Shown here piece after piece: positions 1 to 6,628 of a DNA stretch of 14,458 bases. The stretch comes from Pseudomonadota bacterium (GTDB lineage: Bacteria > Pseudomonadota > Gammaproteobacteria > Steroidobacterales > Steroidobacteraceae). Under the pieces are notes generated by a model. That model was not told the origin of the DNA and made no database searches. It was given only the letters and a program-made list of their open reading frames with translations. The stretch's first letter is position 1, and the number at the start of each line of letters is the position of its first letter. Made by a program: the position numbers and the translations under genes. The stretch lies in assembly GCA_021780395.1 (NCBI GenBank), contig JAJXYU010000260.1, forward strand, positions 1 through 14,458. The letters are read 5' to 3'.

Positions 1-445
1 CGCCGCCGTCCGGCGAGCGGACCGGCGGCCGCTTGTGAGCGCGAATCAGGCCCGCGTCGACGCCGCTCAACCCGATCGCCTCGATGGAGAGCTCGCGGCA
101 GATCGCGAGGATCCGGGTGTTGATCAGTCCGTTCAGCACCATCGCGGTCGCGTCGATCGACCTCTGGTCGGTCACGCGCCGCCCGCCGATCATGCGCGTC
201 TCTATGCCCAGCGCCGATTGAATGCTGTCGAGTTGCGGCCCGCCGCCGTGCACGAGCACCGTGCGGATGCCGACCTGGTGGAGAATCGCCACCTGCTCGA
301 TCAACGCGCGCGTCGACTCCCGGTCGCTGAAGACGGCGCCTCCCGCCTTGATCACGAATACCTTGCCCTTGTACATGCGAATGTACGGTGCCGCGCTCTT
401 CAGTGCGCGGACGGCGATGGACGGATCCGGTCGACTGCTGATCAT
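1..445 (-). CDS. argB: Acetylglutamate kinase-family protein (N-terminal part, cut by window edge)
   Basis: Phosphorylates N-acyl-glutamate with ATP, the second step of arginine synthesis, in the cytoplasm. Only 148 N-terminal residues are in the window. Visible amino-acid-kinase motifs are VIKAGG (31-36, phosphate-binding glycine loop), HGGGPQ (66-71), RVTD (90-93) and GLSGVDAGL (125-133). The ATG at 445 follows the argF' stop by 35 bp; a GGAG lies about 12 bp upstream of it, a rather long spacing. It is the last visible gene of the arg operon. The first glycine loop reads VIKAGG rather than the common KYGG form, so this is a divergent member. Whether the missing C-terminus carries an acetyltransferase (GNAT) domain, as in Xanthomonas-type NAGS-K fusions, cannot be seen and matters for the role of gene X. 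Family assignment is secure; whether the substrate is acetyl- or succinyl-glutamate is open. Confidence 0.9.
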   Translation of the reverse strand, partial: MISSRPDPSIAVRALKSAAPYIRMYKGKVFVIKAGGAVFSDRESTRALIEQVAILHQVGIRTVLVHGGGPQLDSIQSALGIETRMIGGRRVTDQRSIDATAMVLNGLINTRILAICRELSIEAIGLSGVDAGLIRAHKRPPVRSPDGG

Positions 446-480
446 GATGGTTCGGAACTCCAGGGGGGCGCCGCGATCGC

Positions 481-1476
481 TCAGGCGAGCATGCGGTGCA
501 GCACGGCCATCTGCACCACGAGACGGTTGAAAGCTTCGCGCTTGACGACCGCGCGCGGTCCGTCGAGCACCTCGTCGGCCACGGCGACGTTGCGTCGCAC
601 CGGCAAGCAGTGCATCAGCTTCGCGTCCGGGGCCGCGCCATCGAACCAGCGCTCGCGCACGCACCAGTGCCCGAGCTCGGCGCGCAATCGCGAATCGGCT
701 TCGACGTCGCCGTAATAGGTCGTCGTGCCCCACTCCTTCGCGTAGAGCACGTGGGCGCCGGCGAGCGCGGCGGTCCGGTCGTCGGTCTCGGTGACCGTGC
801 CACCGGCGGCCGCGGCGGCGCGCCGCGCCTTTTCCATGATCGCCGGCGGCAGCGCGAAGCCTGGCGGGCGCAGCACCACGACCTCCATCCCGCGCATCGC
901 CGCCATGTGCAGCGTCGCCGCGGGAACCGCGAGCGGGAGCGGGCGCGGATGGTAAACCCAGCTGAGAACGAACTTCCCGCGGTTCGGCACGCCGGTCTCG
1001 TCGAGCGTTCGCCAGTCGGCGAGCGCCTGGCACGGGTGATTGACCGCCGACTCGAGGTTCACGAGCGGTTTGTCGCAGAGCGCGTCGATCGTGCGGAACA
1101 GCGACTCGCCGAGGTCGAGGTCGAGGTTGCGACCTTCCGCGAACGCCCGCACGCCGAGCGCATCGCAGTAGGACGCGAGCACGGGGATCGCCTCCCGGAT
1201 GTGCTCGGCTGCACCGCCGTTCATCACCGCGTTCAGCCGCGTCTCGAGCTGCCAGGTTCCCTGGCCCGGCGTGATCACGAACGAGCTGCCACCGAGACGG
1301 GCCATGCCCGCCTGGAACGACGCGAGCGTTCGCAGGCTCGGATTGAAGAACAGCAGGCCGAGGTTCCTGCCGGCGAGCGCGCGTGGCTGCGGCACGTCCT
1401 GCAAGGACTGCGCGAGCGCGAGCAGATCGAGGATCTCCTCCCGGGTGAAGTCGGCGAGGTCGAGGAAGCGCTTCAT
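481..1476 (-). CDS. argF': N-acyl-ornithine carbamoyltransferase, probably N-succinylornithine type
   Basis: Transfers carbamoyl from carbamoyl phosphate to an N-acylated ornithine, giving N-acyl-citrulline. The 331 residues carry the carbamoyl-phosphate motif as SLRT (47-50), where classical OTC has STRT, then HPCQ and a C-terminal HCLPVRRN. The SLRT and HCLPVRRN forms resemble the Xanthomonas N-acetylornithine and Bacteroides N-succinylornithine enzymes, not ArgF/ArgI. At the specificity position (Glu92 in Xanthomonas AOTCase, Pro90 in B. fragilis SOTCase, just before the EH pair) this protein has Ala90. Published E92A, E92P, E92S and E92V mutants of AOTCase become succinylornithine enzymes, so Ala predicts succinyl specificity. 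The lysine carboxylated in AOTCase (Lys302) is Ala here and is also not Lys in the Bacteroides enzyme; HPRPLPLAVP is also closer to the Bacteroides form. These alignments were made by eye from remembered sequences. The ATG overlaps the argD stop by 4 bp (ATGA), implying coupling. Subfamily is confident; the acyl group is inferred. Confidence 0.9.
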   Translation of the reverse strand: MKRFLDLADFTREEILDLLALAQSLQDVPQPRALAGRNLGLLFFNPSLRTLASFQAGMARLGGSSFVITPGQGTWQLETRLNAVMNGGAAEHIREAIPVLASYCDALGVRAFAEGRNLDLDLGESLFRTIDALCDKPLVNLESAVNHPCQALADWRTLDETGVPNRGKFVLSWVYHPRPLPLAVPAATLHMAAMRGMEVVVLRPPGFALPPAIMEKARRAAAAAGGTVTETDDRTAALAGAHVLYAKEWGTTTYYGDVEADSRLRAELGHWCVRERWFDGAAPDAKLMHCLPVRRNVAVADEVLDGPRAVVKREAFNRLVVQMAVLHRMLA

Positions 1477-2642
1477 GGGCTGATCTGCGCGAGCGCCTCA
1501 CACAGCCGATCGACGTGTCCTTCGGTCAGGATGTACGCCGGCAGGAGCCGCAGCACGTGCGGATCGCCGCTCGTGCCGGTGAGGATCTGCTTGTCGATCA
1601 ACGCGGTCTGGACCTCCTTCGCCGGCCGGCTGGTCCTCAAGCCGAGCAGGAAGCCCTGGCCCTGGACGCCGGTGACCGGGCCGACGTGGCAGTGGGCACG
1701 CAGGTACGCCGACACCGTGCGCACGTTCGCGAGGAGCGATTCCGACTCGATCGCGTCGATCACCGCCTCGGCCACCGCGCAGGCCATCGGGCCGCCGCCG
1801 AACGTCGTTCCCATGTCGTCGGTCTGGACCTGCCGCGCGACTCGCGGTGACATCAGCAGCGCCGCGACCGGAAAGCCGTTGCCGAGCGCCTTGGCCGCCG
1901 TCAGCATGTCCGGCGTGACGCCGTGATGATTCGCGGCGAACGGACTTCCGGTGCGTCCCATGCCGCATTGCACCTCGTCGAAGATCAGCAGGGCGCCGGT
2001 CTCGTCGCAGCGCCGTCGCAGGGCGTCGAGCATGGGCTTGCCGAGGTCGTAGGCGCCGCCGACCCCTTGAACCGGTTCGACGATCACCGCCGCGGTGTCC
2101 CGGTCGACGATCGCATCGATCGCGGCCGGCTCGGTGCGGGGCGCGAACGCGACGTCGAACGGGCGCCGCGGGAACGCATACCACTTCTCGATCGCGCCCC
2201 AGGTCACCGCGCCGGCGGCCGCGGTCCGGCCGTGCCAGCCCTGCTCGAGCGCGACCGCCTTGGTGCGGCCGGTGATCTTGAATGCCATCCGCAGCGCATT
2301 CTCGTTCGCTTCGGCGCCGCTATTGACCCAGAACACCGTGTCGAGGCCCAGGCCGGCGAATTTCACGAGCTTCGCGGCCGCCCGCTCGCGAATCGCGATT
2401 GGCAACGCGTTCGTCTGGAACGCGATCTGCCGTGCCTGGCGTTCGAGCGCGGCGAGCCAACGCGGATGACCGTAGCCCAGGCCGGCGACCGCGTGCCCTC
2501 CATAGAAGTCGAGGAACTTGCGTCCATCGCGCGCATGGATCCACACCCCGTCGCCGCGCACGACGTCGATCGGATACTGGGCGAATACGCGCGCCAGATG
2601 GCTCGTGGAGGTTTCGGTCGCAGAATTCGGGGCAATCGCCAT
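1473..2642 (-). CDS. argD: Acetylornithine/succinylornithine aminotransferase
   Basis: Class III PLP-dependent aminotransferase that converts N-acyl-glutamate semialdehyde plus glutamate to N-acyl-ornithine and 2-oxoglutarate. Length is 389 residues, usual for ArgD. Seen in order: FYGGHAVAGLGYGHP (47-60), NSGAEANE (107-114, PLP phosphate contact), the aspartate-bearing FDEVQCGMGRTG (221-232) and the Schiff-base lysine K251 in AAKALGNGFP. The start lies 9 bp after the argC stop, and the 3' end overlaps argF' by 4 bp. ArgD enzymes often accept both acetyl- and succinyl-ornithine, so this gene alone does not tell which acyl group the pathway uses. Its position between argC and argF' fixes it as the biosynthetic rather than a catabolic (astC) enzyme. 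Confidence 0.95.
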   Translation of the reverse strand: MAIAPNSATETSTSHLARVFAQYPIDVVRGDGVWIHARDGRKFLDFYGGHAVAGLGYGHPRWLAALERQARQIAFQTNALPIAIRERAAAKLVKFAGLGLDTVFWVNSGAEANENALRMAFKITGRTKAVALEQGWHGRTAAAGAVTWGAIEKWYAFPRRPFDVAFAPRTEPAAIDAIVDRDTAAVIVEPVQGVGGAYDLGKPMLDALRRRCDETGALLIFDEVQCGMGRTGSPFAANHHGVTPDMLTAAKALGNGFPVAALLMSPRVARQVQTDDMGTTFGGGPMACAVAEAVIDAIESESLLANVRTVSAYLRAHCHVGPVTGVQGQGFLLGLRTSRPAKEVQTALIDKQILTGTSGDPHVLRLLPAYILTEGHVDRLCEALAQISP

Positions 2643-2651
2643 CGGTCGGCC

Positions 2652-3713
2652 TCAAGTCCAGCCGGGTGCGGAGGCCGTGAGTCCGGCGGCCTCCTCGAAC
2701 CCGAACAGTCGGTTCATCCATTGCATCGCGCCGCCGGCGGCTCCTTTCGTCAGATTGTCGAGCACCGACATCACCGCGACCGTCGCGCCGTCGGCGGCGA
2801 CGCCGAGATGTGCGTAGTTGCTCGCGACGACGTCCTTGATGCGCGGCGGGCCGTTCACGACCTGCACGAACGGCTGGTCGGCGTAGTACGCCGCGATCGC
2901 GTCGCGCACGCTCGCGCCACTGCTCGGTCGGCGCAGCCGCGCCTGCACCGTCACGTGGATCCCGCGCGCGAACGGCCCCGAGTGCGGGACGAAGTGCAAT
3001 TCCGCCGGGACACCGGTCGCGGCTTCGGCGCACGCCAGGATCTCCGGCACGTGGCGGTGGGTGAGCGGGTTGTACGCGTACAGATCAGCGTGACGGCGCG
3101 GGTGGTGCGTTCCGTCGACCGGTTTGCGCCCGGATCCGGTGCTGCCGGTGACGCCGCTCGCGAACAGGACCGGCTCGACCAGATCAGCGGCGAGCAGCGG
3201 CACGATCGCGAGCAAGGTCGCGGACGCGAAGCAGCCGGGATGGGCGACGTGCGGCGTCGGGGCGGAACGAAGATGCTCGGGCAGCGCGCAGCTGAACTCG
3301 GCGATGCGGGCCGGCGCGGCGTGCGAGTGGCCATAGACGGCGCCATACGCGGCGGCGCTTCGATAGCGGAAGTCCGCCGAGATGTCGACGCAGTGGATCC
3401 GCGTGCCGGCCGCCTCCGCCGCCGAGAGCAGCCGGTCGATCGTCGCCGCCGCGGCGCCGTGCGGAGCCGCGGAGAACAGCGCGGCCGAGGCCGCGGCGCG
3501 GATCGCCGCATCGAGCTCCTCGATCCCGGAGAACCGCCGATCACCGTAGGCGCCCTGCAGGTGGGGGAACGCGTCGCCGATCGGCGTGCCCGCGTGACTC
3601 TCCGACAGGATGGCGCCGAGCTCGAACCGTGGGTGCCCGGCGATCAGCCGCAGCAGCTCGCCGGCGACGTAGCCCGTGCCGCCGAGCACGTAGGCCGGGG
3701 TTCGCGCGCTCAT
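2652..3713 (-). CDS. argC: N-acetyl-gamma-glutamyl-phosphate reductase
   Basis: Reduces N-acyl-glutamyl-5-phosphate to the semialdehyde using NADPH. The 353 residues begin with the nucleotide-binding loop LGGTGYVAGE (10-19). The catalytic cysteine is C161 in HPGCFAS (158-164), with GSGRKP and HHPRRHADLYAYNPLTHRH downstream and the HSGPFARGI segment carrying the conserved histidine. The reading frame is open further upstream, but the ATG at 3713 places the dinucleotide loop at the N-terminus as expected and forms an ATGA overlap with the stop of gene X. The catalytic segment differs slightly from the common HPGCYPT. Translation is probably coupled to gene X upstream; argD follows after 9 bp. 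Confidence 0.94.
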   Translation of the reverse strand: MSARTPAYVLGGTGYVAGELLRLIAGHPRFELGAILSESHAGTPIGDAFPHLQGAYGDRRFSGIEELDAAIRAAASAALFSAAPHGAAAATIDRLLSAAEAAGTRIHCVDISADFRYRSAAAYGAVYGHSHAAPARIAEFSCALPEHLRSAPTPHVAHPGCFASATLLAIVPLLAADLVEPVLFASGVTGSTGSGRKPVDGTHHPRRHADLYAYNPLTHRHVPEILACAEAATGVPAELHFVPHSGPFARGIHVTVQARLRRPSSGASVRDAIAAYYADQPFVQVVNGPPRIKDVVASNYAHLGVAADGATVAVMSVLDNLTKGAAGGAMQWMNRLFGFEEAAGLTASAPGWT

Positions 3714-4798
3714 TCGGCGGCGGCCCGCGTCTCGGCGAGCCGCGGGATCCGCAGATGGGCGAGGAGGTGGTCGCCGAGCGCGCCCGGATCGCTGATCGCG
3801 TTGAACGCGGCGACGCCCATCCGATCGCGAATGATCTGTACGCCCACCTGGTTGTCGGTCGCGGGGCCCGTCACGACGCAGGGCTCGATCGCGAAGTGCT
3901 CGCGCAGCAGCTTCACGCCGCCCCACGCGGCGACCGGGTCGTTCGCGGACAGTGCGACCGCGGTCAGCGCCCGTTTGATCGCCGCGTCCTGCAGGATCGC
4001 CTCGACGCCGTACGCGCCGAGCAGGCCGTCGCCGAGTTCGAACACGATCGCGTCCGGAGCGCCCGAGGCCATTTCGGTCAACATCGTGCGAGTCAGCGCC
4101 GGTCCGTTCTTCTCCGTCGTCGTGACGACGCCGAGATCGGTGAAGATCATCGTGCGCCGGGCGCCCGCGTCCTCGAACGCGAGGATGTCCCGGCGCAGCG
4201 AAACGCCGGTCGCCTTGAACGCGTCCACGACGAGGCCTCGATGCCGCATCCGGGCGATGATCGCCGCGGCGGCCGCGGTCTTGCCGGCCTCCATGCAGGT
4301 GCCCGCGAGCGCGACGACCGGGATGCCGCGCGCATCGAGTGGCGCAGCGGGGTCGAGGCGCTGATAGCCCGCCTTCGCCGGGATCCCGATCCGCTCACCG
4401 AGGTAGGGGAAGGTCAGCACGGCACCGAGCACCCGGCAGTCGAACGGCTTGCCCTTGTCCGGCATCGCCGAGTCGCAAATGCCGAGCACGCCGCCGATGT
4501 TGAGCATCTGGATCACGTCCCCCGGCTTCAGGCTCGGCGGGATGTGGCCGGAATACCCGAACAGCGCTCGCCGGTGGCCGAGCGCGCCGACGACGACGTC
4601 GCCGCGCGACACCTTGGCCATCCGGCCGCTCGTCAGCTCGAGCGTGTTGTAGGTCGACTTGTCGTTCAAGATCTCGACGACGACGAGGTTGCCTTCCTCG
4701 CAGACGATCTCCGGGGAGATACGCACTTCGTGCGACAGGCCGCAGGCCTGGGTGACCGACGCGAGCTTGTCGACGAGCACGGTGCGCATGCCGCTCAT
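3710..4798 (-). CDS. P-loop protein of unknown function inside the arg operon (BioD/DUF1611-like C-terminal half)
   Basis: I do not recognise this 362-residue protein as a standard arginine enzyme. Residues 1-130 look beta-rich, with glycine turns (GDVVVGALGHRRALFGYSGH, 66-85) and no signal peptide. From about 160 there is a P-loop-like segment, AGTCMEAGKTAA (165-176), followed by DAFKATG (192-198), the acidic FTDLG (219-223), FELGDGLLGAYGV (253-265), NDPVAAWGG (286-294) and GPATDNQVG (311-319). This order recalls BioD-type P-loop proteins and the DUF1611 family, one branch of which (DgcN) has been reported as a D-glutamate N-acetyltransferase. That resemblance is remote and judged by eye. 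The start overlaps the argG stop and the end overlaps the argC start, both as ATGA, so the product is made together with the arg enzymes. No N-acyl-glutamate synthase gene is visible here, so making N-acyl-glutamate is one attractive role; an ATP-dependent kinase/ligase or regulator is an alternative. Confidence 0.85.
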   Translation of the reverse strand: MSGMRTVLVDKLASVTQACGLSHEVRISPEIVCEEGNLVVVEILNDKSTYNTLELTSGRMAKVSRGDVVVGALGHRRALFGYSGHIPPSLKPGDVIQMLNIGGVLGICDSAMPDKGKPFDCRVLGAVLTFPYLGERIGIPAKAGYQRLDPAAPLDARGIPVVALAGTCMEAGKTAAAAAIIARMRHRGLVVDAFKATGVSLRRDILAFEDAGARRTMIFTDLGVVTTTEKNGPALTRTMLTEMASGAPDAIVFELGDGLLGAYGVEAILQDAAIKRALTAVALSANDPVAAWGGVKLLREHFAIEPCVVTGPATDNQVGVQIIRDRMGVAAFNAISDPGALGDHLLAHLRIPRLAETRAAAE

Positions 4799-6021
4799 CG
4801 CCCATCGCCTCCGGCCCGCTTGTAGAAGATCCCGGGCAGCGCGAGGATCTTCGAATAGCCGAGCGCGTCGGCCGGCGTCCACTCGCCCGCCGCTTCGCCG
4901 TAGACCCCCTTTGAGGCGGCCATCAACGAGAATCCGGACGCGACGCCCTCGACGAACGCCGCGCCGGGGCGCAGCAGCACGGTGACCTCGCCGGTCACGC
5001 GCGTCTGCGAGGAGGCGAGCAGGGCCTCGATGTCGCGGCACGCGGGGTCGAGGTGCTGACCCTCGTGGACCATGTCGCCGTAGGGTTGCGCGAGCATTTC
5101 CTTGATCCGGGCCTGCTTCGCGGTCAACACCAGTTTTTCGAGTTCGCGATGGGCGGTCAGGAGTACCTCGGCCGCTGGCGCCTCGAACGCGACCCGGCCC
5201 TTCGTTCCGATCACGGTGTCGCCGAGGTGGATCCCCCGGCCGATCCCGTACGGACCGGCGAGGGTCTCGAGACGCTCGATCACGGCGACCGGCGTCAGCC
5301 GCTCGTGGTCCAGCGAGATCGGCACGCCGCGCTCGAAGCCGATCACGTGGCGCGCGCTCGCACGCGGCGCCGTGAACGCGTCCTTCGACAGCACCCAGGC
5401 CGATTCCGGAATGGCGCCCGTCGAGGTCAGCGTCTCCTTGCCGCCGATCGTCACGCCCCAGAGCCCTCGATTCACCGAGTACGCGGCGCCGAACGGCGGA
5501 ATCGGCAACCGGCGCTCCTCGAGGTACTTGAGCTGCTCGGGCCGCTTGAACGCGCGGTCGCGAACCGGCGCGATGATCTCCAGGTCCGGCGCGAGGGTGC
5601 GCAGCGCGACCTCGAAGCGAACCTGATCGTTGCCGGCGGCCGTGCACCCGTGCGCGACCATCCGCGTGTTCATCGAGACCGCGAGTTGCGCGATGGTCTG
5701 CGCCTGCAGCACGCGCTCGGCGCCGACGCACAGCGGATAGAGCTGTCCGCGTCGAACGTTTCCCATGATCAGGTACTTCAGCACCTGATCGAAGTAGTCG
5801 GCGCGAGCGTCGATCAGCCGGTGATCGATCGCACCGAGCGCCTGGGCGCGGTCCGCGAGCCGGCGGGCCGCCTCCGCGTCGATTCCGCCGGTGTCGACGG
5901 TGACCGTGATCACCGGCCGGGCGTAGGTCTCGGTGAGCCAGGGCACCAGGAACGAGGTGTCGAGGCCGCCGGAAAATGCGAGAAGGATGGGCTCGGTGCC
6001 CGCCGAGGCGTTGCGTGTCAT
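4795..6021 (-). CDS. argG: Argininosuccinate synthase, divergent subtype
   Basis: Condenses citrulline and aspartate with ATP to argininosuccinate, cytoplasmic. The 408 residues contain the PP-loop SGGLDTS (17-23), HGCTAAGNDQVRF (124-136) and GDTVIGTKGR (267-276), all expected for ArgG. The substrate-binding region that normally reads YLLGTSLARP is replaced by YPLCVGAERV (95-104), a pattern I associate from memory with the ArgG of Bacteroidota and Xanthomonas, organisms that use acyl-citrulline intermediates. The start at 6021 (MTRNAS) is chosen because it puts the PP-loop close to the N-terminus; upstream in-frame sequence runs into argR. The gap from argR is 8 bp and the 3' end overlaps gene X by 4 bp. 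Function as ArgG is confident; whether it can take an acylated citrulline is open. Confidence 0.95.
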   Translation of the reverse strand: MTRNASAGTEPILLAFSGGLDTSFLVPWLTETYARPVITVTVDTGGIDAEAARRLADRAQALGAIDHRLIDARADYFDQVLKYLIMGNVRRGQLYPLCVGAERVLQAQTIAQLAVSMNTRMVAHGCTAAGNDQVRFEVALRTLAPDLEIIAPVRDRAFKRPEQLKYLEERRLPIPPFGAAYSVNRGLWGVTIGGKETLTSTGAIPESAWVLSKDAFTAPRASARHVIGFERGVPISLDHERLTPVAVIERLETLAGPYGIGRGIHLGDTVIGTKGRVAFEAPAAEVLLTAHRELEKLVLTAKQARIKEMLAQPYGDMVHEGQHLDPACRDIEALLASSQTRVTGEVTVLLRPGAAFVEGVASGFSLMAASKGVYGEAAGEWTPADALGYSKILALPGIFYKRAGGDGR

Positions 6022-6029
6022 GGGTTTCT

Positions 6030-6479
6030 CTACAGGCCGAAGATCGCGAGGAGGCGTTCGCCGAGACGACGCTGCTCGCGCGCGCCGCGGGTGGCGATGA
6101 ATATCGTGTCGTCGCCGGAGAGGGTGCCGACGACTTCCGGCCACGCGGCCGCGTCGATCGCGACCGCGACGCTCTGCGCCGTGCCGATCTTGGTCTTCAG
6201 CACGGTGAGGTTCGCACCCGCGGTGACCCGCGAGGTCACGAATGCACGCAGCGTCGAGAAATCGCCGACCGAGCGGGCCGCCTCGTCGGTGAGCACGTAG
6301 CGACGGCCGAGCTTCGCGACGCCGAGTTCGCGCAGGTCACGGCTCACGCTCGACTGGGTCGCACGGTGTCCGCGCTTGCGCAGCACCTCGACGAGTTCGG
6401 ACTGGCGCTCGATCGTTCGCTCCCGCAGGATCTTCGCGAGCAGACTGCGTCGCGTCGACGCGTCGGTCGAGTCGTTCAT
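6030..6479 (-). CDS. argR: Arginine repressor
   Basis: Arginine-dependent hexameric DNA-binding regulator. The 149 residues show the winged-helix recognition segment QSSVSRDLRELG (42-53), then the C-terminal oligomerisation and arginine-binding domain with GTAQSVAVAID (99-109) and GTLSGDDTIF (118-127), matching the conserved GTxAGDDT. The usual family length is about 150-156. I chose the ATG at 6479; the in-frame ATG at 6491 is equally possible, and neither has a clear Shine-Dalgarno. A longer start at 6539 would run through the operator and is unlikely. argR is the first gene of the arg operon and two ARG-box-like sites lie just upstream, so autoregulation together with argG-X-argC-argD-argF'-argB is likely. 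Confidence 0.93.
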   Translation of the reverse strand: MNDSTDASTRRSLLAKILRERTIERQSELVEVLRKRGHRATQSSVSRDLRELGVAKLGRRYVLTDEAARSVGDFSTLRAFVTSRVTAGANLTVLKTKIGTAQSVAVAIDAAAWPEVVGTLSGDDTIFIATRGAREQRRLGERLLAIFGL

Positions 6480-6501
6480 CGGGCGGAGCATGGCGTCGGT
6501 G

Positions 6502-6540
6502 TATGCATAAATTCGCATGCATGCTGCATAAAAATGCATT
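6502..6540 (-). promoter_or_regulatory. Tandem ARG-box-like operator upstream of argR
   Basis: Two 18-bp sites can be drawn at 6502-6519 and 6523-6540, separated by 3 bp, the typical ArgR hexamer spacing (21 bp centre to centre). The argR-distal one is a perfect TGCAT-AAAA-ATGCA palindrome; the argR-proximal one is TGCAT-AAAT-TCGCA, degenerate in one half. The cores match the E. coli TGAATnnnnATTCA pattern apart from the middle base of each half-site. This AT-rich patch stands out strongly against the GC-rich surroundings and ends 11 bp from the ATG at 6491. Confidence 0.75.
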
Positions 6541-6549
6541 CGCTGTCAA
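6521..6549 (-). promoter_or_regulatory. Candidate sigma70 promoter of the arg operon
   Basis: On the minus strand a perfect TTGACA (6544-6549) lies directly next to the distal ARG box. At 17 bp spacing the -10 position reads CAGCAT, a weak match. If real, the -10 and start site lie inside the operator, which would explain repression by simple occlusion. Confidence 0.4.
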
Positions 6550-6628
6550 ACGCAGCCCTGCGGCAACGCGGATCCCGCGGCAGCGCGCATCCCGCGGTAC
6601 GGCGCGATCGATCCGGCCGCGAGCGGCC

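Noticed and set aside
496..1926. Long plus-strand open frame opposite argF' and argD
   Set aside because: No recognisable motif; low-complexity Arg/Glu/His composition; opposite strand to enzymes with intact catalytic motifs.
1923..4364. Very long plus-strand open frame (813 codons) opposite argD, argC and gene X
   Set aside because: Arg/Gly/His-rich translation without domains, lying antisense to well-supported genes; a typical by-product of high-GC codon use.
5053..6300. Long plus-strand open frame opposite argG and argR
   Set aside because: No family resemblance and antisense to argG, whose motifs are complete.
6541..6628. Possible small gene or repeat between argR and the Yip1 gene (repeated ATCCCGCGG)
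   Set aside because: Only two 9-nt copies and a 5-bp hairpin; no coding frame with a ribosome site; likely just intergenic GC-rich sequence.
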